Shown here piece after piece: positions 52,359 to 61,336 of a stretch of DNA of 64,000 nt. Made by a program: the position numbers and the translations under genes. This DNA is from an uncultured Bryobacterales bacterium (GTDB lineage Bacteria > Acidobacteriota > Terriglobia > Bryobacterales > UBA6623), in assembly GCA_958295955.1 (NCBI GenBank), contig OY282420.1:3610435-3674434 (forward strand), read 5' to 3'. The notes below the pieces were generated by a model. The model made no database searches. It saw only the letters and a list, made by a program, of their open reading frames with translations, and was not told the origin of the DNA. The number at the start of each line of letters is the position of its first letter. Within the stretch, counting starts at the first letter, position 1.

Positions 52359-54509
52359 ATGACGAATGGAGCAGGCGTCCGCGCGATACTTCCCGCAACG
52401 GACGGGGCGAATTTTCCGCAGCCCGTTGCCGAGCTGCAAGCAAGGCGGATGCCGTCTGTTCGGGCGCTGTTTGCCGCCGGCGTTTTCTTTCTCGCGGCAT
52501 TGGCGCTGTCGGCGCCGCCGGCTTGGGGGCAAGAGCCTCCTCCGTTTCAGTCGCCCGTTTACAGACCGGGGGGAATCTCACGTTCGAGCAAGACGCGCTG
52601 GCAAGAGCCTCCTCCGTTTCAGTCGCCCGTTTACAGGGTCGATTTGGTGGCCGGAACCGGCGAGTACGTCTCCAGTGACCAAATCGGCAAAAACGACGGC
52701 GGGCCGGCCGTCGCCGCGCACATGAACCCCGAAGACATCGCGCTGGACGCCGCCGGCAACCTTTTCCTCGCCGACTACTACCGCGTCCGCAGAATCGACG
52801 CCGCCACGGGCATTATCACCACCGTCGCCGGAAATGGAAAAGACCCCTACAGCGGAGACGGCGGCCCGGCGGTTCAGGCGCAATTCGACGGCGTCAGAAG
52901 CGTAGCGCTGGACGCCGCCGGCAACATCTTCATCAGCGAGTATGCCCGCGTCCGCAGAGTCGATGCCGCCACGGGCATCATCGACACCGTCGCCGGAACC
53001 GGGGAGAGAGGTTACAGCGGGGAAGGCGGTCCGGCGGTCGAGGCCAAATTGGATGCCGGACACATTGCGGTGGACGGCGCCGGCAACCTTTTCATTGCCG
53101 ATAATGGCGTCCGCACCGTCCGCAGAGTCGATGCCGCCACGGGCATCATCAACACCGTCGCCGGCGGGGGCAGTCTCCGCAGCGCAGACGGCTTGCAGGC
53201 CACCGAAGCGCAACTGCGATCCATCTCCGCCATAGCGTTCGACGGCGCCGGCAACCTCTTCATTGCCGACGGGTACCACATTCTCAGGGTCGATGCCGCT
53301 ACGGGCATCGCCAACACCATCGCCGGAGACCCCGAGAGGAGGAGAGGTAACGACCTGGGGGCCACCGAGACCGACGTGGAACTCGGGACGGCCGTTGACT
53401 TTCGCTTGTCCGGCGTCAATACAAACGCCATGGCGGTGGACGCCGCCGGCAACGTCTTCTTCGCCGATTGGCTGCACGTCTTCCGCATCGACGCCGCCGC
53501 GGGCATCGTCTCTCGCATCGCCGGAACCGGCGAGTACGACTACCGCGCAGGCGGCGCCGTTTACGATGGAGACGGCAGGCTGGCCAACAAGGCCGCAATA
53601 GCCTACGCCAGAGGCCTGGCGGTGGACGCCGCCGGCAACGTCTTCTTCGTCAGCAATAACCGCGTGCGGCGCTTGACGCCGTGGACCGGGGGCGATCCCG
53701 TGATCGCCGAAGGCGGCGTCGTGCAAGCCGGCGGCACTCCTCTTGTGGATCGCATCTCCCCCAACACGCTCATCTCCGTCTTCGGGCAGGATTTCTCGCC
53801 GCCGGGCGCGCCGATGCTCGGCGCCGGTCTCGACGCTTCCGGCAGGGTTTCCGTCAACCTGGCCGATACCTGCCTGGAGATCGGCCGGTACGGCTCAACC
53901 GGGAGAGGAATCCGCGATATCCGCGGCAAGCTCGTCCCGCTGTTCCTGGTCTCCCCGACGCAGATCAACGCTCAGGCGCCGCACGATCTGACGCCGGGAG
54001 AGGATGCGCAGGTGACGGTCATCCGCGGCTGCGGGACGGCGGACGCGCTGCGCAGCGTAGAGGTAAGCGTGAGGGGCGTCGCCATAACGCCGGCGTTCTT
54101 CAACGTGGTCAACAATCCCGACGGGCGTAACCCGCTGGTGGCGCAGCACGGCGGCGGCCCGGCTCTGGTCGGTCCGCCGGAGTTGGGGGCGGCGTTCACC
54201 CCGGCCGCGCCGGGCGAGATCGTCACCCTCTACGGAACCGGTTTCGGGCCGACCGAGCCGGCGTTGGAGGCGGGCGTCGTCCCGGGCGCCCCGGCCGGTC
54301 TGGCTTACTCGGTCTCGTTCAATGTCGGCGGCAAGGCCGTTCTACCCGAAGACGTGCTCTACGCGGGCGCGGCGCCCTGCTGCGCGGGTCTGTACCAGTT
54401 CACGGTGCGCCTGCCCGCAGACCTACCCGACGGCGACGCGGCCGTCACGGCGACCGTGCTGGGCGTCTTCACGCCCCGAGGGCCGTTCCTGGCCGTCCGC
54501 AGTCGATAA
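52359..54509 (+). CDS. Secreted NHL-repeat protein with Solibacter-type C-terminal domain, second copy
   Basis: A 716-residue paralogue of the preceding protein, 36 bases downstream. AAGGAG at 52345-52350 supports the ATG at 52359. Leader MPSVRALFAAGVFFLAALAL, then an unusual duplicated segment (QEPPPFQSPVYR twice, 24 residues apart), propeller repeats (RRIDAATGIITTVAGNG, ALDAAGNLFLADYY) and TIGR03437. The C-terminal ~200 residues are almost identical to those of the upstream copy at DNA level (for example 51940-52120 against 54110-54290), so the domain has been duplicated recently or homogenised by gene conversion, while the propellers differ. Confidence 0.9.
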   Translation: MTNGAGVRAILPATDGANFPQPVAELQARRMPSVRALFAAGVFFLAALALSAPPAWGQEPPPFQSPVYRPGGISRSSKTRWQEPPPFQSPVYRVDLVAGTGEYVSSDQIGKNDGGPAVAAHMNPEDIALDAAGNLFLADYYRVRRIDAATGIITTVAGNGKDPYSGDGGPAVQAQFDGVRSVALDAAGNIFISEYARVRRVDAATGIIDTVAGTGERGYSGEGGPAVEAKLDAGHIAVDGAGNLFIADNGVRTVRRVDAATGIINTVAGGGSLRSADGLQATEAQLRSISAIAFDGAGNLFIADGYHILRVDAATGIANTIAGDPERRRGNDLGATETDVELGTAVDFRLSGVNTNAMAVDAAGNVFFADWLHVFRIDAAAGIVSRIAGTGEYDYRAGGAVYDGDGRLANKAAIAYARGLAVDAAGNVFFVSNNRVRRLTPWTGGDPVIAEGGVVQAGGTPLVDRISPNTLISVFGQDFSPPGAPMLGAGLDASGRVSVNLADTCLEIGRYGSTGRGIRDIRGKLVPLFLVSPTQINAQAPHDLTPGEDAQVTVIRGCGTADALRSVEVSVRGVAITPAFFNVVNNPDGRNPLVAQHGGGPALVGPPELGAAFTPAAPGEIVTLYGTGFGPTEPALEAGVVPGAPAGLAYSVSFNVGGKAVLPEDVLYAGAAPCCAGLYQFTVRLPADLPDGDAAVTATVLGVFTPRGPFLAVRSR
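52529..52636 (+). repeat. 36-bp direct repeat with 72-bp period inside the second NHL/TIGR03437 gene
   Basis: The 36 bases at 52529-52564 recur exactly at 52601-52636. The period of 72 keeps the frame, adding 24 residues including a second QEPPPFQSPVYR. The segment between the copies (GISRSSKTRW) has no match in the paralogue. Confidence 0.93.
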
Positions 54510-54797
54510 GGATGTTGTGACGAAAATGACCGATACGGGCCATGAGTGCCATATAAGAAAATTATTCCGAAGCGTAAGGAGTAAAAGCCGTTCGAGCTTT
54601 TGACGAAGCGGCTTCCGCGGCGGAATCGACGGCCGCACGGGTCGCCGTCAACAGAGCTGACATCCTCTACTCCGAGCGGCTGCCGCTATTGCCGCGGAAC
54701 GTTCAGCAACACCTAGCTCACGGCGAACACGCCTAAAAACTCCGGCCGGGGCGCTTTGGGCGTCGTACGGCGCTTCCATACGCCGATAATCCGTATC

Positions 54798-55469
54798 TCA
54801 GCGATCCCGACCGATGCCGCTGTCCGCAGTGCGGGCGCGGCGGCCGGCCAAGTCGGCGTCGAGCCGGGTGTTGAGGACGCGGGCAACGCTTGGCGGCCAA
54901 ACGTCGTAGTCGGGCTCGCGGTCGCGCCGCGGGTTGTAGGCCGTCACGTCTTCGAGCCGGTAGGGGCATTCGGCGGGCAGCATGCGGTCCCGTTCGAGCA
55001 ACGCTTTCGAAAGCTTCCCGGGCGCCTTGCCCTCTTTCGCGATATTGGAACGATCGTATTCGGCCAGTCTGCGGCAAGCATACCCGCTGCCGCGCTTCCA
55101 GGCGGCAGCGAACATTTTGGCGTACTGCCCCTTCAGGCCGGGGTTCTTGTCGATGAGCTCCGCCATCTCCTGGCGGAAGTCCAGGATCTCCTGCAACCAG
55201 TGCTCCAGGACCTTTTCGGTGGCTTCCCGGTAGTAATCGATCTTCAACATGTGTTCGATCACGCGGGCGCAAAAGGCTTCCCAATTGTGTTGCTGCGTTT
55301 TACCCAAGTCTGCGATCTCCTCGATGACGTTGTCCCAATCGACGGCGTTGAAGTCCCGGCGCTTCAGCGCGTCGGCCTGCTGCATGGACCAGGAGTAGAA
55401 GTCGCGTTCGTAGAGGCCGTTCGTTTGGCGGTCTTGCTGCACTGCGGGGCTGGGGACAAGCGTAGCCAT
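54798..55469 (-). CDS. DUF29 family protein
   Basis: A 223-residue soluble helical protein. The ATG at 55469 gives the DUF29 start region GLYERDFYSWSMQQADALKR, followed by the signature DWDNVIEEIADLGKTQQHNW and LKIDYYREATEKVLEHWLQEI. DUF29 proteins are frequent in cyanobacteria and other genomes with many mobile elements; the function is unknown. The usual length is about 150 residues, so the C-terminal 70 residues (DVTAYNPRRDREPDYDVWPP ...) are an extension. It stands alone, transcribed toward the NHL/TIGR03437 operon. Confidence 0.85.
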   Translation of the reverse strand: MATLVPSPAVQQDRQTNGLYERDFYSWSMQQADALKRRDFNAVDWDNVIEEIADLGKTQQHNWEAFCARVIEHMLKIDYYREATEKVLEHWLQEILDFRQEMAELIDKNPGLKGQYAKMFAAAWKRGSGYACRRLAEYDRSNIAKEGKAPGKLSKALLERDRMLPAECPYRLEDVTAYNPRRDREPDYDVWPPSVARVLNTRLDADLAGRRARTADSGIGRDR

Positions 55470-55678
55470 GAGGTTGCTCTGCCCATTATTAAAGCACTTC
55501 TCCTGTCGACGCGCCGCGCCCGCTACGGCGGGTTCGCCGCCAAGTAACCGAGCAACAGCGCCGGCCACGCCGGGATCAGGACGACAACGCCCGCCGCGTC
55601 CGCGACGGTTGCGGACAACGCCACCAATGTACGCGGCCGGTTGGGATGGGACGGTTGGCCACTTGGTTTGCTACGGAA

Positions 55679-56611
55679 TTATGCTTGGCTTGCGCCGGCG
55701 CCGCGCGGCTCGACCTCGAAGGCGCCGAATGCGAACAAGCCCGGAATCTCGAACGGCAGGCGGCCGAATGTTTGCCTGTAGCTCGGCGCCAGACCTTCGA
55801 TGGCGAAGTTCTCCACCGCGCGGAAGCCGTTCGCCGCGAATAGCGCGTTCATCGCCGCCGTCGAGTACTCGCTGCGCATCGGCTCGCCGCGCGCCTTCAC
55901 GAACGCCAGCGTCTTTTCCCGGATGCCCAGGTGCGCCGGGTTGGACGATTCCTTGTCCAACAGGTAGTCGATCACCAGGCGCGTCCCCGGAGCCAGGTTG
56001 CGCGCAATCGAACCGGCCAGCGTCGCCAAGTCGTCCGGCGTCAGGTAGTAAGCGACGCCCATAAGCGAGAGGAACGTCGGCTGCGCGCGGTCGAATCCCG
56101 ACCCATCCAGCGCGTCGACGACCGCAACCCGCGACAGGTCCGCCGCGACGAAACGGCAACGCGCCGGGACGGTCAACCCCGCCCGGCGAATGCGCTTCAG
56201 CTTCTTCTGTTGGGTTACCGGATGGTCGATTTCAAAGACGTCGATGCGCTGCAGCAAGTCGCGCCGGCGGAAGGCGAAGGAGTCCATCCCCGCGCCGATG
56301 ATGACGTACTGCGCCGCGCCCTGCGCGGCGATCGCCGCTTCCAGAGCCTGCTCGGCGTAGCGGGCGCGCATCAGCACGCACATGCTGACCGGCATGATGC
56401 GCCCCAGCACGACCTTCACCAGAAACCAGCCCAACGGGCGAAAGCGCACGGCGAAGCCCAGGAAGCGGCCGCACAGCAGCCGGGCGTAGGGGTCTGCGAA
56501 GATCGGCATGCGCGCATGCTGGTGCCAACCGCGCACCGCGGCCACGATATCCGCAGTCGATATCTTGCCGGCGGGGAACGATTCCGCTTGCGGCGTCTCA
56601 GCCGGCGGCAA
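55679..56611 (-). CDS. LCM/TIGR00027-type SAM-dependent methyltransferase
   Basis: A 310-residue class I methyltransferase of the leucine-carboxyl-methyltransferase-like family. The N-terminus contains RARYAEQALEAAIAAQGA, then the SAM loop VIIGAGMDSFAFRR, the acidic strand DVFEIDHPVTQQKKLKRI and FLSLMGVAYYLTPDDL. Substrates of the bacterial members are mostly small-molecule carboxyl or hydroxyl groups and are unknown here. Its start overlaps the end of the radical SAM gene by 14 bases, so it is co-translated with it, and it may act on the same product. Confidence 0.87.
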   Translation of the reverse strand: MPPAETPQAESFPAGKISTADIVAAVRGWHQHARMPIFADPYARLLCGRFLGFAVRFRPLGWFLVKVVLGRIMPVSMCVLMRARYAEQALEAAIAAQGAAQYVIIGAGMDSFAFRRRDLLQRIDVFEIDHPVTQQKKLKRIRRAGLTVPARCRFVAADLSRVAVVDALDGSGFDRAQPTFLSLMGVAYYLTPDDLATLAGSIARNLAPGTRLVIDYLLDKESSNPAHLGIREKTLAFVKARGEPMRSEYSTAAMNALFAANGFRAVENFAIEGLAPSYRQTFGRLPFEIPGLFAFGAFEVEPRGAGASQA

Positions 56612-58445
56612 CGGCTTCGGCCTCCTCGGCCGCTGCGGGGGCCTCGTCCGGCTTCAAGACGGGGCTTTCCACGCTTACCGTCCCCGCGCCCTCGTTGACG
56701 ATGACTTGCAGCGGGTCATCGTCGGGCAGCTTCGCCCCATCTTTCACCCGCGAGGCGCCGTAGATGTGGAACGGCTGCGCGTCGTTTATCGCGGCCAACT
56801 CCTCGAGCGACTGCTTGCGGTGCTTCGGAATCAAGCGCGGCGGCTCGGCGACGTTATTCGGTTCGTTGTCCCAATTCAGGTAGAGGCGCTCGGCCAGCTT
56901 TGCCTCCGACACGCCCGCGAAGCGCATCGCCGGCCACTTGAACGCCGGGCCGTGGACGTATTTTCCGCGCAACTGATAGAACAACTTGGTGCCGATCTTG
57001 AAATACGCGCGCGAGCGGTCGCGCATCTCGCCGAAGTCGCGGCTCTGCGTCCAGGCCGTCATGATGAACTCCCACTGCACCTGCGTCAACTCGCGGGGCT
57101 TCATGGCGTGGCCGCCGGACATGCGCGTGTCCTCGAGCGGCGTGAAGATCGAGGGCACGTAGAGCACCTTGTTCTTCTTCAGCCGGTGCAGCAGGTCCAA
57201 CGACTGGCGCATGTCGTCGTCGGTCTCGTTGGGCAAGCCGACGATGAAGGTATAGACCGGGAACCAGTTGTTTTCATTGAGGATGTTCGTTCCCTCGACC
57301 ACGATTTCCTGCCAATCGCGGATGTCGAAGGGCAGCGACTTGCCCGACATGGTAAGCGCCGCGAGCCGCGGCGAGCCGGTCTCGATGCCGATCAGCGGCG
57401 CCAGGAATTTTTGGTCGGGATGCGTGGAGTTGCGGTTGCGCAGCGCGCTCTTGTCCAACAGAATCTTCGACAGATCGCGGATCAGGCCGGGGTTGACCAC
57501 CGCCGGGGCGATGGTCGCGTGCGACAGCGGCAGGTACTCGACCCCCGGGCTTTCGGCGATGGCGCCGTAGAAGTTGAGCAACTGGTTCGGGTTGGGGATA
57601 TAGAACGGCGCCGCCGCCCCGTAAATAAAGACGTCTTCCGACACCGGGAAAATGATTTTGCCGCCGTTGTCGGTATTCGCCCTGACGGCGCGCATCACTT
57701 CGGGCATGGGCACCGAAATGCGCGTTTCCAGCGTCGGCGAGCAGAACGCGCACTGGCGGCCGCAGCCGCGGTTCATCTCGACAATGCCGTAAGTCGAGCG
57801 CTTGCGCGGAATAATCAGGTTTTCGACCGCCGGTTCCGGGGCGTTCACCACCGGCGGCAACTCGCGGCCCTGTTCGGCCAATTGGAAGAGCTCGAGGATT
57901 TTCGATTCCGCCCGTCCGTTGACGATGCAGCTTACGCCCAGCCGCTCGCGCGAGCCGGTTTTTTCGATTTGCCAGGCGCCCGCCCCGCCCACGATGATTT
58001 TCGGCTTGTGGCGCAAGATCGCCGGGTGGCGGTAAACCCTTTCCGACTCGGCGGCGTTGATCGGCCGCGCCGACGAGCCGAAGATATTGGAATAGACGCC
58101 CGTCGAGAACGCGGTGCCGATCGGGTTGTGCGCGCCGATGCCGACCGCCGCCGTGCGCGGACCGACGAACGCATCCAGATCGTCGGGATAACAAACGACC
58201 ACGTCGTCGGCCTTGTAATGGCGCAGCAAGACCTCTTCGGCAACGCGCACGCCGTAGGGCATGACCTGCGCGCTGCCGTCGGCGTAGCGCGGCTGCTCGA
58301 ACTTCCTCTTGTAGGTGAACCGCGGCACGAAGCGCGCCGGAGCGGACGCGTACATCATCTGCTTCCAGGGGCTGAACTCCTGTTCGGTGCTTTCGGTATC
58401 GGGCGCCGTGAGGACGAACTTCACGCCCCTAGTGTCGTAAGCCAT
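56598..58445 (-). CDS. Radical SAM protein with N-terminal B12-binding-like domain
   Basis: A 615-residue enzyme. The ATG at 58445 gives MAYDTRGVKFVLTAPDTEST. An N-terminal Rossmann-like region (about 1-200) has the layout of a cobalamin-binding domain, though the DxHxxG signature is not obvious. The radical SAM core follows, with the cluster motif RGCGRQCAFC (Cys228, Cys232, Cys235) and later LIGIETGSPRL, FIVGLPNETDDDMRQSLDLL and VPSIFTPLEDT. The C-terminal region is long and ends in an acidic Ala/Glu tail. B12-dependent radical SAM enzymes often methylate or rearrange natural products or lipids; no adjacent gene names the substrate. It is coupled to the methyltransferase downstream. Confidence 0.83.
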   Translation of the reverse strand: MAYDTRGVKFVLTAPDTESTEQEFSPWKQMMYASAPARFVPRFTYKRKFEQPRYADGSAQVMPYGVRVAEEVLLRHYKADDVVVCYPDDLDAFVGPRTAAVGIGAHNPIGTAFSTGVYSNIFGSSARPINAAESERVYRHPAILRHKPKIIVGGAGAWQIEKTGSRERLGVSCIVNGRAESKILELFQLAEQGRELPPVVNAPEPAVENLIIPRKRSTYGIVEMNRGCGRQCAFCSPTLETRISVPMPEVMRAVRANTDNGGKIIFPVSEDVFIYGAAAPFYIPNPNQLLNFYGAIAESPGVEYLPLSHATIAPAVVNPGLIRDLSKILLDKSALRNRNSTHPDQKFLAPLIGIETGSPRLAALTMSGKSLPFDIRDWQEIVVEGTNILNENNWFPVYTFIVGLPNETDDDMRQSLDLLHRLKKNKVLYVPSIFTPLEDTRMSGGHAMKPRELTQVQWEFIMTAWTQSRDFGEMRDRSRAYFKIGTKLFYQLRGKYVHGPAFKWPAMRFAGVSEAKLAERLYLNWDNEPNNVAEPPRLIPKHRKQSLEELAAINDAQPFHIYGASRVKDGAKLPDDDPLQVIVNEGAGTVSVESPVLKPDEAPAAAEEAEAVAAG

Positions 58446-58537
58446 GTGCGGACCGTTCCTTAACCTCGAAACAACTGTGATTGTACCTTGTTTCGGGCCG
58501 CTGACGCCGCCGCCGCCCGCCCGCGCAAGCGGCCCGC

Positions 58538-60775
58538 TCACGAGATCGCAATGCGCTGCCCCGCGTAAACGAACAAGACCTCGTTGAGCTCCGGGCGCGA
58601 GCCCAACTCGGCGGCAAGATCGCCTTCGATCTCCGCGGCGGTCAGCCCGAGCATCAACAGGTCGGCGTCGGCCGAGCGCCGCTGCACCGTGCGCGAAAAC
58701 CCTTCCTCGTCGTCATAGGGCACGGCGGTCAGGTTCTTGGGCGAAATGGGCAGCCGTCCCTCGGTCACGAACTTGTTGAGCGAATCGAGCCGGCTCCGCG
58801 TCTGATCGGCCGGATAGCAGGCGAAGATGCTGATCTCGGCCGCGGCCCATTCCGGATGTCCGAGGATGATGTAGGCCAGCAGAATCATCAGCGGCGCGTT
58901 CTCGTAATCCTCGCGGGTCAGCCAGATATGGATGTTCGCGTGGTAGCCGAAACGCACCCCCGACGAGCGCAGCACGCAGATATTGAAGCCGAAAGGCCGC
59001 AGGTGGCGGGCGGCCTCGACGATCTCGGGAACCTCTTCCGGGGCGTGCCTGGGGAACTCGAGCAGCACGCTGTTGTTCGGCAAGCCTGAAATGCCGGGCC
59101 GCTGCACGATCTGCGAAACCGCATTCTTGAAGCTCGGGGCGACAATCGCTTCGACAAAAATCCCCGCGCGGCTCACCTCCGATTTGCGAATCAGGCGGTC
59201 GGTGAACGATTGGGCATGCACCTCTCTTTCGAGCGACAGCCCGCCCTCGACGTACTGCACGAATTGACCGAATCCCTGCCGGTGGCAAATCCAGCGCAGC
59301 AGGTCGAAATGCGCCGCGCGGTCGAACGAGTGCCGCGTAATCGCGAAGAACGACGGCCGCCAGTCGCCGGTCTGCGTCCCGGCGCGGCTCTGTTGCAGGG
59401 CAATTTGCAGCCGCCGCGTCAGTTGGAACATGACCCCGCGCAAAATCCGCGAAACGTCCCGCTCGCCGCGGCGCGTGTAGGCCAGCCAGCGGTAGATGCC
59501 GAACATCAACCCCAGAGCGACGAGCGCGTACAGCGGCTGCATCTGGAACATGGTCATGAAGCACATCGCCGCGCCCAGCAGCGACACGTACCAGCGCGAG
59601 CGGAACGAAGGCCGGTAAGACGGATTGCCGGAAAAGTATTCCAGGAACGAGACGCTGCACAACGCTCCGTAGGTGACCATGAAGAACATCGAGATCACCT
59701 GCGAAACCGAATCGATATCGCCGGCGGCGATGAAAACCAGGGCAACGGCGCCCGAGACCAAAGTCGCCCGCGCCGGCTCGTCGCTCGGTCCGGCGCCGCG
59801 CGCCAGCGCCGCGTTCAGGCGCTGCGACGGAAACACCTTGTCGCGCGCCAGCGCCTGCAAGGTGCGCGGCGCCACCAGAATCGAACCGATCGCCGAAGAC
59901 AACGCCGCCGCGGCCAGGCCGATGGGCACGATCGGCGGCCAAAGGGCGATGTCTTTCATCACGAAGCGCTCGGTGTCGGCCAGCACTTCCGGCTCGGCGC
60001 TCGCGGCCAATTTCCAAACCATCAGGATATAGACGGCCATGCCGGTCAAGGTCCCGGCCAGCGTGCCCAGCGGTATCGACCGCCGCGGATTGCGCAGGTC
60101 GCCCGACAAGCCGACTCCGGCGGTCATGCCGGTAAACGCCGGGAAGACGATGGCAAAGACTTTCATGAAGGGATCGGCGCCGGCGATCGGCGCGCCGAGA
60201 CGGGAAGCGTCCTGCACGTTGCCCTGTCCGGCGAAAAACATGGCCAACGCGGCGAAGAGGATCAGCGAAACCGCCCAGAGGATGCCCACGCCGAGGTTGG
60301 CGCCCTTCTTGAGCATCATGAAAATCAGCAGCAGCGCGGCCGGCAGGCTGACCAGGCGCGCGTCCGCCGGCAGGCCGGTTTGCGCGGCGAGCCAGGGCTG
60401 GAGGTCTTGAAACGCCTGGGCGAAGGCGATCATGTAGAACGCCGTCGAAACGGCCTGCGAAAGATAAAGCGAAATGCCGATCGTGCCGCCGATCGCCGTG
60501 CCGAACGAGCGGCTGATGATGTAGTATTCGCCGCCGCCTTCCACGCGCCGGTTGGTGGCGATCTCGGCCACCGCCATCGCCGTCGGAATAGTCACCAGGT
60601 GCCCCAGCGCGATCACCCACAGCGCGCCCATCGTTCCCAGGTGGCCGACCGCATAGCCGAAGCGCAGGAACAGGACGGCGCCCAGAATCGTGCTGATCGC
60701 CGCCAGAAACACCGGGGCCGTGCCGAAAGCATGGCCCGCGGGGCTCTCGCCGGCGGGAAAGGCGGAGGACGGCAT
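58538..60775 (-). CDS. APC/SLC12-like (cation-chloride cotransporter type) permease
   Basis: A 745-residue membrane protein. The ATG at 60775 gives the N-terminus; twelve hydrophobic segments cover about residues 15-440, with family motifs TILGAVLFLRFGYAVGHLG, EYYIISRSFGTAIGGTIG and AFTGMTAGVGLSGDLRNPRR. The C-terminal 300 residues are a soluble domain (HIWLTREDYENAPLMILLAY, LLMLGLTAAEIEGDL), as in eukaryotic and bacterial SLC12 relatives. It should move cations, chloride or amino acids; which one is not visible. It precedes the radical SAM gene by 92 bases on the same strand and follows sufE by seven bases. Confidence 0.87.
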   Translation of the reverse strand: MPSSAFPAGESPAGHAFGTAPVFLAAISTILGAVLFLRFGYAVGHLGTMGALWVIALGHLVTIPTAMAVAEIATNRRVEGGGEYYIISRSFGTAIGGTIGISLYLSQAVSTAFYMIAFAQAFQDLQPWLAAQTGLPADARLVSLPAALLLIFMMLKKGANLGVGILWAVSLILFAALAMFFAGQGNVQDASRLGAPIAGADPFMKVFAIVFPAFTGMTAGVGLSGDLRNPRRSIPLGTLAGTLTGMAVYILMVWKLAASAEPEVLADTERFVMKDIALWPPIVPIGLAAAALSSAIGSILVAPRTLQALARDKVFPSQRLNAALARGAGPSDEPARATLVSGAVALVFIAAGDIDSVSQVISMFFMVTYGALCSVSFLEYFSGNPSYRPSFRSRWYVSLLGAAMCFMTMFQMQPLYALVALGLMFGIYRWLAYTRRGERDVSRILRGVMFQLTRRLQIALQQSRAGTQTGDWRPSFFAITRHSFDRAAHFDLLRWICHRQGFGQFVQYVEGGLSLEREVHAQSFTDRLIRKSEVSRAGIFVEAIVAPSFKNAVSQIVQRPGISGLPNNSVLLEFPRHAPEEVPEIVEAARHLRPFGFNICVLRSSGVRFGYHANIHIWLTREDYENAPLMILLAYIILGHPEWAAAEISIFACYPADQTRSRLDSLNKFVTEGRLPISPKNLTAVPYDDEEGFSRTVQRRSADADLLMLGLTAAEIEGDLAAELGSRPELNEVLFVYAGQRIAIS

Positions 60776-60782
60776 GGCCGAT

Positions 60783-61244
60783 CTACCGCGCCGCCCGCGC
60801 CTGCTCCTGCGCCGCCCGCGACCTTTGCAAAGTTGCCGTCGCGTAGTTGCGGATCGTGCGCAGCATGGCATGCAGCCCGTTGCCGCGCGTGGGGCTGAGG
60901 TGTTCGGTCAGCCCGATGCGGTCGATGAACTCGTGCCCGGCGTCGAGTATCTCCCGCGGCGTGAAGCCCGAGTACGCCCGCAGCAGCAGCGCAATCAGCC
61001 CCGAAACGATCGCCGCGTCGCTGACCGCCATGAAAAACAGCTTCCCGCCGCGCTCGTCGGCATGAAACCAGACCTGCGCCTGGCAGCCGCGCACCTTGTA
61101 TTCGTCGGTCTGCAATTCGCGCGGATACGGCGGCAGCTTGCGCCCCACGTCGACGATGTGCTGGTAACGATCCATCCAATCGTCGAGGAACTCGAACTCC
61201 TCGACGATTTCCTCGTGCGCGTCGCGGATGGAAAGGCTGCGCAA
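60783..61244 (-). CDS. sufE: SufE-family sulfur acceptor protein
   Basis: A 153-residue SufE. It accepts persulfide sulfur from the cysteine desulfurase SufS during iron-sulfur cluster assembly. The active-site Cys lies in DEYKVRGCQAQVWFHA; other motifs are GRKLPPYPRELQ, GLIALLLRAYSGFTP and GLTEHLSPTRGNGLHAML. The start codon is TTG (61244), with no better in-frame ATG nearby. No suf operon is adjacent. It is the first gene of a minus-strand unit with the SLC12-like permease and a radical SAM protein that itself needs a cluster. Confidence 0.92.
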   Translation of the reverse strand: MRSLSIRDAHEEIVEEFEFLDDWMDRYQHIVDVGRKLPPYPRELQTDEYKVRGCQAQVWFHADERGGKLFFMAVSDAAIVSGLIALLLRAYSGFTPREILDAGHEFIDRIGLTEHLSPTRGNGLHAMLRTIRNYATATLQRSRAAQEQARAAR

Positions 61245-61336
61245 ACAAAACCCCGAATATCGAATTCTAACCCGCGGGCGGCGGCCGGCCGTAGTATGAT
61301 GTCGATAACGCTTTTCCGCGCGCGAGAACAGATAAC

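Noticed and set aside
54584-54602. Hairpin AAAAGC...GCTTTT after the second NHL/TIGR03437 gene as a terminator
   Set aside because: Weak AT-rich stem, no T-tract after it and about 75 bases from the stop codon.
55510-55680. Minus-strand frame with a hydrophobic end (LIPAWPALLLGYLAANPP) between DUF29 and the methyltransferase
   Set aside because: Only about 50 codons, no start codon and no family match. Could be a membrane-protein scrap but is not supportable.
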